Source of the DNA: an uncultured Collinsella sp.
GTDB taxonomy: Bacteria; Actinomycetota; Coriobacteriia; Coriobacteriales; Coriobacteriaceae
DNA: 64,000 nt
Assembly: GCA_902494715.1 (NCBI GenBank)
Contig: CABUUJ010000003.1
Span: forward strand, 4,829-68,828
Direction: 5' to 3'
Shown: positions 9,524 through 17,714 of the stretch, piece by piece
Layout: each line of letters begins with the position of its first letter
Numbering within the stretch: position 1 is the stretch's first letter
Notes under the pieces: generated by a model
Seen by the model: only the letters and a program-made list of their open reading frames with translations
What the model was told of the DNA's origin: nothing
Databases searched by the model: none
Made by a program: the position numbers and the translations under genes

Positions 9524-9592
9524 AAGTTGCGGTGGAATAGGGACTCTTTTGGCCTCTGGAGCCCGTATTCAGTCCCTATTTCACCGCAACTT
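9524..9592. repeat. 22-bp inverted repeat forming a long hairpin upstream of cutC
   Basis: The arms 9524-9545 and 9571-9592 are complementary with one mismatch over 22 bases (starting AAGTTGCGGTGG and ending CACCGCAACTT) around a 25-base loop. It lies between the livF terminator and cutC, within the likely cutC promoter or leader region. It is too long and has no T-tract, so it is not a simple terminator; it looks like a palindromic dispersed element. Confidence 0.8.
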
Positions 9593-9593
9593 A

Positions 9594-9630
9594 AAAAGGG
9601 GCGCTGACTGAGATAGTCAGCGCCCCTTTT
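9594..9630. terminator. Strong bidirectional-looking terminator after livF
   Basis: A perfect 16-bp stem, AAAAGGGGCGCTGACT at 9594-9609 paired with 9615-9630, closes a 5-base loop, and the A/T ends give U-tracts in either direction. It lies 10 bases beyond the livF stop codon and should end the livJHMGF transcript. Confidence 0.9.
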
Positions 9631-9640
9631 GTTAGGTGGG

Positions 9641-10354
9641 TTAGCCTCCGAGGTAGGCTTTGCGGACGTTGTCGTCGTGCAGGAGCTCTTGGCCGGTGCC
9701 GGTCATGGTGATCTTGCCGGTCTCGAGCACGTAACCGCGTGTGGCGATGGAAAGCGCCATCTGCGCGTTTTGCTCGACCAGAAGCACCGTGGTGCCAGCC
9801 TTGTGCAGGTCCTCGACAATCTGGAAGATCTGTTCGATCAGAATCGGCGCCAGACCCATGGAAGGTTCGTCGAGCATAAGCAGTTTGGGGTTACTCATAA
9901 GGGCGCGCCCCATAACGAGCATCTGCTGCTCGCCGCCTGAAAGGGTGCCGGCGACCTGGCGACGACGTTCCTTCAGGCGCGGGAACTGCTCGTAGACGCG
10001 CTCCAGGCCCGGAGCCACCGTGGACTTGGGCTGCGTATAGGCGCCCATCTCCAGGTTCTCCTCAACCGTCATCTGCAAAAAGGCGCGACGACCCTCGGGA
10101 ACCTGAGCCAGGCCCTTACCAACCAGCTTATCAGCGGGCGTATGGGTAATGTCCTCGCCCATAAACTTGATGGAGCCGGTCTTGGAGCGCAGCAGGCCCG
10201 AGACGGTCTTAAGCGTCGTGGACTTGCCAGCACCGTTGGCACCAATCAGGGCCACGATCTCGCCCTCGTTGACGCTAAAGGAGATGTCCTTGATGGCGTG
10301 GATGGCGCCGTACCAGACGTTGATGTTGTAGACGGAAAGCATCGGCTCTGCCAT
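9641..10354 (-). CDS. livF: Branched-chain amino acid ABC transporter, ATP-binding subunit LivF
   Basis: 237 residues. Walker A is GANGAGKST near residue 38, the ABC signature is LSGGEQQML near 138 and Walker B/D-loop is LLMLDEPSMGL near 157. Length and motif details match LivF, the second of the two ATPases of the Leu/Ile/Val importer at the cytoplasmic face. The ATG directly follows the livG stop codon (TAA then ATG). It is the last gene of the operon and is followed by a strong terminator. Confidence 0.93.
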   Translation of the reverse strand: MAEPMLSVYNINVWYGAIHAIKDISFSVNEGEIVALIGANGAGKSTTLKTVSGLLRSKTGSIKFMGEDITHTPADKLVGKGLAQVPEGRRAFLQMTVEENLEMGAYTQPKSTVAPGLERVYEQFPRLKERRRQVAGTLSGGEQQMLVMGRALMSNPKLLMLDEPSMGLAPILIEQIFQIVEDLHKAGTTVLLVEQNAQMALSIATRGYVLETGKITMTGTGQELLHDDNVRKAYLGG

Positions 10355-11215
10355 TTAGTTCTCCCCCTTATCCTGCTTGCCCAGATACGCCTCGATAACA
10401 GCGTCGTTGTTCTGGATCTCCTCGGCCGTGCCCTTGGCGATGACCTTACCAAAGTTGAGCACGCAGATGCCCTCGCAGATGTTCATGACGAGCGACATGT
10501 CGTGCTCGATGAGCATGATGGCGATACCAAAGGTGTCGCGAATCTTGACGATGTTCTCCATGAGCTCCGCGGTCTCGGACGGGTTCATGCCGGCGGCAGG
10601 CTCGTCGAGCAGCAGCAACTTGGGGTTGGTGGCAAGCGCGCGGACGATTTCCAGACGACGCTGAGCGCCATAAGGCAGCGATCCGGCCTGCTCGTTTGCC
10701 AGATGCTCCATATCAAAGATGGAGAGCAGCTCCATGGCACGCTCGTGAGCAGCCTTCTCGTGCTTCCAGTACGTCGGCAGGCGCAGCACGCCCTCAAAAC
10801 CGGAGTAGCGCTCCTGATTGTGCAGACCGACCTTGACGTTGTCCTCCACCGTCATGGTGTTGAACAGGCGAATGTTCTGGAAGGTACGAGCAATGCCCAT
10901 GCGGTTGACCTGATAGACCGACTTGCCCGAGGTGTCCTCGCCGTCGAGCAGGATGGTGCCGTGCGTGGGCTGGTACACCTTGGTGAGCAGGTTGAAGACC
11001 GTGGTCTTGCCAGCGCCGTTGGGGCCGATCAGACCGGCGATCTCGGTCTTACCGATGGTCAGGCTAAAGTCGTCGACTGCCTTAAGGCCGCCAAATTCAA
11101 TGCCCAAGTGGATGCACTCGAGCGCCGGGCGCTGGCCCAGATCGCGGTCGGGAACGATGGCGCCAGAAGGATACGGAACCATCTTGCCCTTGTTGAACTC
11201 AAACTTACTGGGCAT
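10355..11215 (-). CDS. livG: Branched-chain amino acid ABC transporter, ATP-binding subunit LivG
   Basis: 286 residues from the chosen ATG. Walker A is GPNGAGKTT, the signature region LPYGAQRRLEIVRAL is the LivG variant and Walker B is LLLLDEPAAGMNP. The extra C-terminal sequence ending VIEAYLGKQDKGEN also fits LivG. An in-frame upstream start at 11242 exists, but AAGGAGGTGG lies 9 bases before the ATG at 11215, which also overlaps the end of livM by 11 bases, a sign of coupled translation. Confidence 0.93.
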   Translation of the reverse strand: MPSKFEFNKGKMVPYPSGAIVPDRDLGQRPALECIHLGIEFGGLKAVDDFSLTIGKTEIAGLIGPNGAGKTTVFNLLTKVYQPTHGTILLDGEDTSGKSVYQVNRMGIARTFQNIRLFNTMTVEDNVKVGLHNQERYSGFEGVLRLPTYWKHEKAAHERAMELLSIFDMEHLANEQAGSLPYGAQRRLEIVRALATNPKLLLLDEPAAGMNPSETAELMENIVKIRDTFGIAIMLIEHDMSLVMNICEGICVLNFGKVIAKGTAEEIQNNDAVIEAYLGKQDKGEN

Positions 11216-12284
11216 CGGCTGCCACCTCCTTCTTGGAAGCAAAGCGGTCCTTAATGCGTGCGAAGAACGCCTTGAGCTGCGGGTTGTTAGTAAAGACCAT
11301 GACCAGGATCAACACGATGGCGTAGATGAGCATGCGGTAGTCCGAGAACTGACGGAGCAGCTCGGGAAGCACCGTGAGCAATGCCGCTGCGATGACGGAG
11401 CCGCGCATATTGCCCAGACCGCCCAAGACCACGAACACCAGAATCAGAATCGACGTGTTGAAGTCGAACTTGGTAGCGGAAAGTTGCGAGAAGTTACCGC
11501 CGAAGAGGGCTCCGGCAGCGCCGGCGAGAGCGGCGGAAACCACGAAGGCGATCATGCGGTACTGGGTGACGGAGATGCCCACAGACTCGGCAGCGATCTT
11601 GTTGTCGCGCACGGCAATAATGGCACGACCGGTACGGCTGCGAACCAGGTTGAGTACAATCACGAGCGCGACCATAACCAGGATGGCGCCGGCAAGGAAG
11701 GTCGAATAGGTCGACACGCCCGATGCGCCCTGCGCGCCCTTGATGATGGCGGTGCCGTCCTCGAGCAGGTGCAGGTCGTCGATCGTGGAGTTACCCGTGA
11801 TGTTAAAGATCACATGCAGGCCGCGGGAATCGACGCCCACAATGAGGCAGGTGACGACCTCTTTGATAATCTCGCCAAAAGCCAGGGTCACGATGGCCAG
11901 ATAGTCGCCGCTCAGGCGCAGGACCGGGATACCGATCAAGAAGCCCAAGATGGCAGCGGCGATAGCGCCGACCACAATGCTGATGATCAGACGCATCGGA
12001 TCGGACGGAACGGTGCTCTCCAGCGCGACGGCAGTGACGATGCCTGTATAGGCACCGACGCTCATAAAGCCCGCGTGGCCCAGCGACAAGTCGCCCGCGA
12101 TGCCGACGACGAGGTTAAGGGAGATGGCCATGACGATATAGGCCGTGATGGGAACCAGCTGACCGGCGATCATGCGCGGGATCATGTGGTTGGACTGCAT
12201 AAAGAACACGATGGCGAACGCCACAACGCACATGGCGTACGTGACAAAGTCGTGACGCGTCTGCTTGTCTTTAAGAAACTTCAT
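11205..12284 (-). CDS. livM: Branched-chain amino acid ABC transporter, permease LivM
   Basis: 359 residues with about eight to nine membrane segments. The family blocks GHAGFMSVGAYTG, LRLSGDYLAIVTLAFGEI and VVLGGLGNMRGSVIAAALLTVLPE are present. Together with LivH it forms the membrane channel of the Leu/Ile/Val importer. ATG 12284 is preferred, with AGGTGAG just upstream; a GTG at 12293 is an alternative. It begins 9 bases after the livH stop and overlaps livG. Confidence 0.92.
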   Translation of the reverse strand: MKFLKDKQTRHDFVTYAMCVVAFAIVFFMQSNHMIPRMIAGQLVPITAYIVMAISLNLVVGIAGDLSLGHAGFMSVGAYTGIVTAVALESTVPSDPMRLIISIVVGAIAAAILGFLIGIPVLRLSGDYLAIVTLAFGEIIKEVVTCLIVGVDSRGLHVIFNITGNSTIDDLHLLEDGTAIIKGAQGASGVSTYSTFLAGAILVMVALVIVLNLVRSRTGRAIIAVRDNKIAAESVGISVTQYRMIAFVVSAALAGAAGALFGGNFSQLSATKFDFNTSILILVFVVLGGLGNMRGSVIAAALLTVLPELLRQFSDYRMLIYAIVLILVMVFTNNPQLKAFFARIKDRFASKKEVAADAQ

Positions 12285-12293
12285 AACGCTCAC

Positions 12294-13175
12294 CTACACC
12301 TTCTCGGGGACGTACTTGCCCAAGAGGCCGGCAGGCTTGACGAGCAGGACGATGATCAAAACACCAAAGACGATGGAGTTGGCAAGGCTCGTGGAAATAT
12401 AAGCCTGCGCCATCGCCTCGATGATGCCGATGAGAATGCCGCCGACAAAGGCGCCGGGGATGGAGCCGATGCCGCCGAAAACGGCAGCGTCGAAGGCCTT
12501 GATGCCAGGCATGGCGCCCGTGGTGGGCTGCAGGACCGGCGAGTAGGAGCACAGGAGCACGCCGGCGATGGCAGCGAGGGCGGAGCCGATGGCGAACGTC
12601 ATCGAGATGGTGCGGTTGACGTTGATGCCCATGAGCTGAGCGGCGGCCTTGTCCTCGGACACGGCGCGCATGGCCTTGCCCATCTTGGTCTTACCCGTAA
12701 AGAACATCAGGCCGGCCATGATAACCAGGCAGGCGACGATGGTGACGAGCGAGACGGCGCTTACGTTAAACTTGGCCAAGAACTCCGGCACCGGGAAGGT
12801 GACGAGCGAAGTGAAGTTCTTGGGCGTGGCGCCCCACAGAAGCTGCGCGGCGTTCTGCAGGAAGTAAGACACGCCGATGGCCGTGATCAGAACGGCCAGC
12901 GGGCCCGCTTGGCGCAGCGGCTTATAGGCCAGACCCTCAATGAGAACACCGAGAACCGTGCAGACCACGCAAGAGAGAACTACAGATGCCCAGCCCGGGA
13001 GGCCGAGATACGACGTGGCGCAGAACGAGACATAGGCACCGACCATGATGACATCGCCGTGAGCGAAGTTGAGCATCTTGGCGATACCGTAGACCATGGT
13101 GTAGCCCAACGCGATGATGGCGTAGACGCTGCCCATGGACAGGCCGTTGACCAGGTATTGGATAAAGACCGTCAT
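12294..13175 (-). CDS. livH: Branched-chain amino acid ABC transporter, permease LivH
   Basis: 293 residues beginning MTVFIQYLVNGLSMGSVYAI, a classic LivH N-terminus, with about eight membrane segments and the blocks LNFAHGDVIMVGAYV and FGGIGSIPGAFVGGILIGIIE. I chose the ATG at 13175 because AAGGGGG lies about 9 bases upstream; longer in-frame readings add non-homologous sequence. It is the second gene of the operon, after the binding protein. Confidence 0.92.
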   Translation of the reverse strand: MTVFIQYLVNGLSMGSVYAIIALGYTMVYGIAKMLNFAHGDVIMVGAYVSFCATSYLGLPGWASVVLSCVVCTVLGVLIEGLAYKPLRQAGPLAVLITAIGVSYFLQNAAQLLWGATPKNFTSLVTFPVPEFLAKFNVSAVSLVTIVACLVIMAGLMFFTGKTKMGKAMRAVSEDKAAAQLMGINVNRTISMTFAIGSALAAIAGVLLCSYSPVLQPTTGAMPGIKAFDAAVFGGIGSIPGAFVGGILIGIIEAMAQAYISTSLANSIVFGVLIIVLLVKPAGLLGKYVPEKV

Positions 13176-13251
13176 GTTCCACATCCCCCTTTCGAATAGG
13201 TTTCCAGTTAATGTATGAAACAGGGACGTTACACTGTCCCTAGATACCAAG

Positions 13252-13284
13252 CAAGCAGGGAAGGCCAAAACCTCCCCTGCTTGG
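13252..13284 (-). terminator. Hairpin between livJ and livH (attenuator or 3'-end stabiliser)
   Basis: CAAGCAGGGAAGG at 13252-13264 pairs, with one mismatch and a bulge, with 13271-13284. A smaller AGGGAC/GTCCCT hairpin follows nearer livH at about 13222-13241. There is no T-tract, so read-through to livH is expected. Such a structure would let the binding-protein mRNA accumulate above the permease mRNA; that role is inference. Confidence 0.45.
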
Positions 13285-13314
13285 GATCAAAACCGCTCTA
13301 TGTAAGGCGGCCAA

Positions 13315-14502
13315 TTAGGCCTGTACGTACTTGCCGTCGGTGATGACGTACGCCGTCGGGTCCTTCTGGACCTGGCCCTTGTCGTTCCAGGAGAGCTTGC
13401 CAGTCAGACCGTCAACGGTAATGTTGCGCATAGCCTCGGGAAGCTTCTCGGCAACCTCGGTCGGGTCGGCGTCGGCACCCAGGCCGGCTTCCTTGAGGGC
13501 CTCGACCACCGCATGCACGCCGTCGTAGGCGTCGGCGGCAAACTGGTCCGGAGTCTCGCCATACTTATCTTTGTAAGCGTTGACGAAGTCGGCGTTCTTC
13601 TCGTCGTCGGCGGAGAACGGGGTCATGAGCAGCAGACCCTCGGCAAGAGAGGTATCGAAGCCCTCAACGCCCAGGATACCGTCCATGCCGTCGCAGCCCA
13701 TCATCTTGACGTCGTAGCCCATGTCCTTGGCGTTCTTGAGCAGGACGGACGCCGGTGTGTAGTAGATCGGCGCAAAAATCATGGTGGCGCCAGCCTGCTT
13801 GGCCTTGGTCAGCTGGTTGGTAAAGCTCGTGGCGGAGTCGTCCTTAAAGGTCTCCTCGTCGACAATCTCGAGCTTGGACTCAGCGGCCTGGGCCTTAAAG
13901 GAATCTGCGATGCCCGAAGAATAGGCGTCGCCGGAGTTATAGAACAGCACGAACTTCTCGTCCGCATACTTCTGCGCCAGGAACTTGGCAGCGTTGACAC
14001 CCTGGTTGGGGTCAGTGAAGCAAACCTGGAAGACGCAATCCTTGCCCTTGGTAACGTCCTCGGAGGACGCGGACGGGGTAATCATGAACGTCTCGGGGTC
14101 GTTACCGCACTCAGCAGCAACGGCGACCGACGCACCCGTGGTGGTCGGACCGACAAGGGCCTGCATGCCCCAGTCGAGCAGGGTGTTGAAGGCGTTGACG
14201 GCCTTCTCACCGTCAGCCTGGTCGTCCTCGGCCTTGCTGACAAGCGGCAGCTCCTTAGTCGAGAAATCCTTGCAGCCAAGCTCGACAGCCTGTGTAACGG
14301 ACTTGCCGTAGGACGCGTTGGCGCCGGTCAGCGGGCCGATGGTGCCGATCTTAAACGAAGCGTCGCCCGACGCGGAACCGCTGTCGCCGCCGTTGGAGGA
14401 GCAGCCAGCTAGAATGGACATCGCCCCCAGACCTGCTGCGCTCGCGATAACGCTCCTGCGATTCATAACAGGGTTCAATGACTTACCGGTGAGGCTCGAC
14501 AT
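13315..14502 (-). CDS. livJ: Branched-chain amino acid ABC transporter, substrate-binding lipoprotein
   Basis: 395 residues. The N-terminal region has a twin-basic start (MNRRSVIASAAGLGAMSI) and the lipobox LAGC, so it is exported and lipid-anchored outside the membrane. The mature part matches type I periplasmic-binding LivJ/LivK proteins: FKIGTIGPLTGANASYGKSV, ALVGPTTTGASVAVA, FAADAYDGVHAVVEALKEAG. It captures Leu/Ile/Val, or a similar ligand, for LivHMGF. GAGGAGAG precedes the ATG by 6 bases. A degraded second copy lies 272 bases upstream. Confidence 0.92.
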   Translation of the reverse strand: MSSLTGKSLNPVMNRRSVIASAAGLGAMSILAGCSSNGGDSGSASGDASFKIGTIGPLTGANASYGKSVTQAVELGCKDFSTKELPLVSKAEDDQADGEKAVNAFNTLLDWGMQALVGPTTTGASVAVAAECGNDPETFMITPSASSEDVTKGKDCVFQVCFTDPNQGVNAAKFLAQKYADEKFVLFYNSGDAYSSGIADSFKAQAAESKLEIVDEETFKDDSATSFTNQLTKAKQAGATMIFAPIYYTPASVLLKNAKDMGYDVKMMGCDGMDGILGVEGFDTSLAEGLLLMTPFSADDEKNADFVNAYKDKYGETPDQFAADAYDGVHAVVEALKEAGLGADADPTEVAEKLPEAMRNITVDGLTGKLSWNDKGQVQKDPTAYVITDGKYVQA

Positions 14503-14773
14503 GCGGCTCTCCTCTCAAATCTCGTCGGGTTTTGGTTACCCGACAGGCCATCCTTCGCCGTGTTCGGCGTTCGCAAAATAGTAGACGCTTTAGTTAGGAA
14601 AAGTGGCGGTTATTTCGACTTTTCTTTGGATTTGTTCATTTATCCATATTTCTGCGTATTTCTATTACTTTATGCAGTAAAGCCACTTTATTGTGTAAAA
14701 GCAATGTTTCCGTTCTGTTACAAGCGTCCCCGCCCTGAATAAAACAGCCTCACCGGTCGCGCTTTATGCGCGC
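14503..14773. other. A+T-rich leader and promoter region of the liv operon
   Basis: These 271 bases contain no gene. Most of the stretch, about 14580-14710, is notably A+T-rich for this genome, as expected for a strong promoter and operator region of the minus-strand livJ operon. Several TTTACA/TTTACT-like and TAATAG-like hexamers can be drawn on the minus strand, but no single pair stands out. Confidence 0.45.
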
Positions 14774-15079
14774 TTAGGCGGCGATGTACTTGCCGTCCTG
14801 GATCACATAGGCCGTAGCGGGCTTTTCGACCTGGCCCTCGTCATTCCACGTCAGCTCACCCGTCAGGCCCTCGATCTTGATCTTGCGCATGACCTTGGTC
14901 GGCTGGTTGATAAAGCTCGTGGAGGAGTCGTCCTTAAAGGTCTCGGTATCGACGATGTCGAGCTTGGATGCCTTGGCCTGCTCGGCAAAGGCATCGGCGA
15001 TCTCGCCCGAGACGGCGACGGCGGCACCGGTGGTGACGGGGCCGACGAGCGCCTGCATGCCCCAGTCGCACAGGGCAAA
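14774..15079 (-). pseudogene. Internally deleted remnant of a livJ-type binding-protein gene
   Basis: The reading DWGMQALVGPVTTGAAVAV matches the middle of the intact neighbouring livJ (DWGMQALVGPTTTGASVAV). It jumps to ADAFAEQAKASKLDIVDTET, corresponding to a later part, and then directly to IKIEGLTGELTWNDEGQVE and the C-terminus AYVIQDGKYIAA. The signal peptide, the first third and at least two internal blocks are missing, and the coding frame is kept across the junctions. It ends with a normal stop. This is a decayed tandem duplicate, not a functional transporter component. Confidence 0.88.
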
Positions 15080-15276
15080 CCTTATGGTGCAAACGTTGAC
15101 AGTTTGTTACGGAAGTTCGTTTGTAGCGAGCGTGTTTCCAATGTTTCCGCAGCGTTTCGGGGGTGCCGTTTTGTGCGACTCCTGTTAACTGGCGAGCACG
15201 CGCCCTCGGTTCACGCTAGAATGCACTCAACCTTTAAGCGGTTATTCCATCCATAAGATGCACGAAGGAGCTATCT

Positions 15277-16620
15277 ATGAGCGAACCCCTGCGCACCGTG
15301 AACGTCGGTCTGATCGGTCTGGGAACCGTCGGCGGCGGCGTGGCCCGTCTGATCAAGAGCCACCACGATGAGTACCTGGCAGCCTACGGCATCGACCTTA
15401 AGCTGACCCGCGCCTGCGCGCTTGCCTGGGAGCAGGCCGAGGCAGCAGGCATTGAGCGCGAGGCCTTTACGAGCGACTGGCACGATGTCGTCACCGACCC
15501 CGCCGTCGACATCGTCGTCGAGCTGATCGGCGGCGAGCATCCCGCAACCGAGATCTTCACCACTGCCTTTGAGCACGGCAAGCACGTCGTCTCTGCCAAC
15601 AAGGCCCTGCTGGGCCGTCACGTCGAGACGCTTGCCAAGAAGGCACGCGCGTGCGGCGTGCAGATTAAGTGCGAGGCCAGCTGCGGCGGCGGCATCCCCA
15701 TCGTGAGCACGCTTGAGCACGATCTGGTGGGCAACAAGATCCTGACCATCGCCGGCATCCTCAACGGCACCACCAACTACATCCTGTCGCGCATGGACGC
15801 CGAGGGCGCCGATTACGCCGACGTGCTCGCCGATGCACAGGCCAAGGGCTATGCCGAGGCCGACCCGTCCGCCGACGTCGACGGCTTCGATGCCGCCAGC
15901 AAGACGGCGATCCTCGCCTCCATCGGCTTTGGCACCCGCGTGACCACCGATGATGTGTACCAGCAGGGTATCCGCACCATCGGCGCCGAGGACATCGCCC
16001 AGGCCCGCGAGCTCGGCTACACCATTAAGCTGCTCGGCATCGCCCGCAACACCGACGCCGGCGTCGATGTTCGCGTGCATCCCACGCTCATCCCGGCAGA
16101 CCACATGCTTGCCAAGGTCAACGGCGCCATGAACGCTGTTTACGTAGTGGGCGACGCCGTGGGCGAGACCATGTTCTACGGTGCCGGCGCAGGCTCCTTC
16201 CCCACCGCGAGCGCCGTCGTGGGCGATATCCTGTCGCTCTCCGAGCAGATTAGCCGGGGCGTGGCTCCGCTGCCCGAGATTGAGCCCTATGGTCACAACC
16301 TCGCCTTTAAGCCCATGGACGAGCTCCAGACCAAGTACTATGTGCGCCTGAAGGTCGCCGACCGCGTGGGCGCCCTGTCCGAGACGGTCGACATCTTTGC
16401 CAAGCACAACATTTCGATCTCGCTCATCAACCAAGTCGAGGACGGCAAGTCGGGTGTCAGCGATGCCTGCTCGGTCATCTTCCTGACGCACCGCGCACTC
16501 GAGAAGGACGTCCAGGCTGCCGCCGCGGAGCTTGCCAGCGTCGACTGCGTGGCCGAGGTCGCCAACGTCCTGCGCATCGAGGACGTCGGGGCCTGGACCG
16601 AAGGCGTCATGGCCAACTAG
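15277..16620 (+). CDS. hom: Homoserine dehydrogenase
   Basis: 447 residues. The NAD(P)-binding glycine loop GLIGLGTVGGGVARLI is near residue 9, the catalytic signature GILNGTTNYILSRM near 163 is followed by DPSADVDGFDAASK, and a C-terminal ACT domain starts at YYVRLKVADRVGALSE (about 349). It reduces aspartate semialdehyde to homoserine on the way to threonine, methionine and isoleucine; the ACT domain implies feedback control, usually by threonine. GAAGGAG precedes the ATG. A TAGAAT hexamer at 15218 could be the -10 element. It is monocistronic with its own terminator. Confidence 0.96.
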   Translation: MSEPLRTVNVGLIGLGTVGGGVARLIKSHHDEYLAAYGIDLKLTRACALAWEQAEAAGIEREAFTSDWHDVVTDPAVDIVVELIGGEHPATEIFTTAFEHGKHVVSANKALLGRHVETLAKKARACGVQIKCEASCGGGIPIVSTLEHDLVGNKILTIAGILNGTTNYILSRMDAEGADYADVLADAQAKGYAEADPSADVDGFDAASKTAILASIGFGTRVTTDDVYQQGIRTIGAEDIAQARELGYTIKLLGIARNTDAGVDVRVHPTLIPADHMLAKVNGAMNAVYVVGDAVGETMFYGAGAGSFPTASAVVGDILSLSEQISRGVAPLPEIEPYGHNLAFKPMDELQTKYYVRLKVADRVGALSETVDIFAKHNISISLINQVEDGKSGVSDACSVIFLTHRALEKDVQAAAAELASVDCVAEVANVLRIEDVGAWTEGVMAN

Positions 16621-16651
16621 TTCGGTTTACACCCCACAACGCATTTGCTCG

Positions 16652-16687
16652 AAGGGCTCCCGTCTGGTCTTGGACGGGAGCCCTTTT
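16652..16687 (+). terminator. Rho-independent terminator of hom
   Basis: AAGGGCTCCCGTC at 16652-16664 pairs perfectly with 16673-16685, followed by a T-rich stretch (TTTTATTT), 31 bases after the hom stop. Confidence 0.92.
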
Positions 16688-16843
16688 ATTTGCACGCTCG
16701 GGGCGCATTGACGCGATCCGCGTTTGAACAATTTGACCGTTCGGTGTCAACCAGGGATACCGCTCACCGATAAGCAGACATGTTTGCTTTTGTCCGCCGC
16801 TATCCTGTGCTGCGTACGTCCACCCCCGAAGAATGGAGGCACC

Positions 16844-17593
16844 ATGTTGCTCGAGGGCAAGAAAGCAATCATCACCGGAGGCACGCGCGGTATCGGCTAT
16901 GCCATCGCCTGCCGCTTTATCGAGGAGGGTGCCGCCGTCACCGTCTTTGGCTCGCGTCAGGAGACCGCCGATGCGGCCGTTGAGAAGCTGACAGCCGTCT
17001 ATCCCGACGCCAAGGTCTGGGGTCGCTCCTGCGACCTCACCTCACTCGAAGCCGTGACCGAGGCCTTTACCCAGGCTGCAGCCGATATGGGCGGTCTCGA
17101 TACGGTCGTCAACAATGCCGGAATCTCCCAGCGCTCACCCCTTTTGGACTACACGGCCGAGGAGTTCGCCAAAGTCATGGACCTCAACGTCGTCGCTGTC
17201 TTTAACGGTCACCAGGCGGCCGCCAAGATTATGACCGAGGCCGGTCACGGCGGCACCATCACTACCACGAGCTCGATGGTCGCCAAGTACGGCCAGCCCT
17301 CCGGCGTCGGTTACCCCACGTCCAAGTTTGCCGTCAACGGCATGGTCCAGTCGCTCTCGCGCGAGCTCGCCCCCATGGGCATCCGCGTCAACGCCGTTGC
17401 CCCTGGCGTGACTAAGACCGACATGGTCGCCAACCTGCCCGAAGAGGTTATTAAGCCCATCATCGCCACTATTCCGCTCGGCCGCATGGGCGAGCCCGAG
17501 GACGTCGCCAACGCCTTTGTTTTCCTAGCGAGCGACATGTCATCCTATGTCACGGGCGCCGTGCTCCCCGTCGACGGAGCCGCCCGCTCCTAA
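16844..17593 (+). CDS. Short-chain dehydrogenase/reductase, BaiA/3-alpha-HSDH-like
   Basis: 249 residues of the classical SDR family. It has the cofactor loop IITGGTRGIGYA, NNAG near residue 88, the catalytic serine in TTTSSM, and YPTSK with the active-site Tyr and Lys. Compared from memory with BaiA (3-alpha-hydroxysteroid dehydrogenase) of Clostridium scindens, it shares the patterns ITGGTRGIG, DLTS..AV, EEF..MD.NV..VFNG, SGVGYP.SK, VAPGV..TDM and FLASD; FabG and sugar or polyol dehydrogenases are alternatives. After the second beta-strand it has FGSRQ, where BaiA has FGETQ; loss of the acidic residue and gain of Arg suggests NADP(H). GGAGG is 5 bases before the ATG. It stands alone. Confidence 0.85.
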   Translation: MLLEGKKAIITGGTRGIGYAIACRFIEEGAAVTVFGSRQETADAAVEKLTAVYPDAKVWGRSCDLTSLEAVTEAFTQAAADMGGLDTVVNNAGISQRSPLLDYTAEEFAKVMDLNVVAVFNGHQAAAKIMTEAGHGGTITTTSSMVAKYGQPSGVGYPTSKFAVNGMVQSLSRELAPMGIRVNAVAPGVTKTDMVANLPEEVIKPIIATIPLGRMGEPEDVANAFVFLASDMSSYVTGAVLPVDGAARS

Positions 17594-17637
17594 AGGTCGC
17601 AAGCCACGACTTCGAACCTCAACGAGGCCCAACGCAA

Positions 17638-17676
17638 AAGGCGCGCTGTCTGCATCAACCGCAGGCAGCGCGCCTT
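17638..17676. terminator. Convergent terminator between the SDR and the antiporter
   Basis: A 16-bp stem with one G-U pair (17638-17653 with 17661-17676; AAGGCGCGCTG core), flanked by A-rich and T-rich ends. It lies between two converging genes and can serve both. Confidence 0.88.
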
Positions 17677-17714
17677 CTATTATTTGGACGGAACCCGTAT
17701 CCCGGTATTCCTTA

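Noticed and set aside
10923..13199. A 758-codon plus-strand open frame opposite livG, livM and livH
   Set aside because: The translation is Asp/Gly/His/Arg-rich with no domain, it crosses three well-supported transporter genes, and it has no ribosome-binding site of note.
14580..14710. ArgR-type boxes in the liv leader
   Set aside because: The A+T-rich stretch gives partial matches, about 11 of 17, which are expected by chance in such sequence.
15271..16491. A 406-codon minus-strand open frame opposite hom
   Set aside because: It is the antisense shadow of homoserine dehydrogenase, which has complete family motifs.
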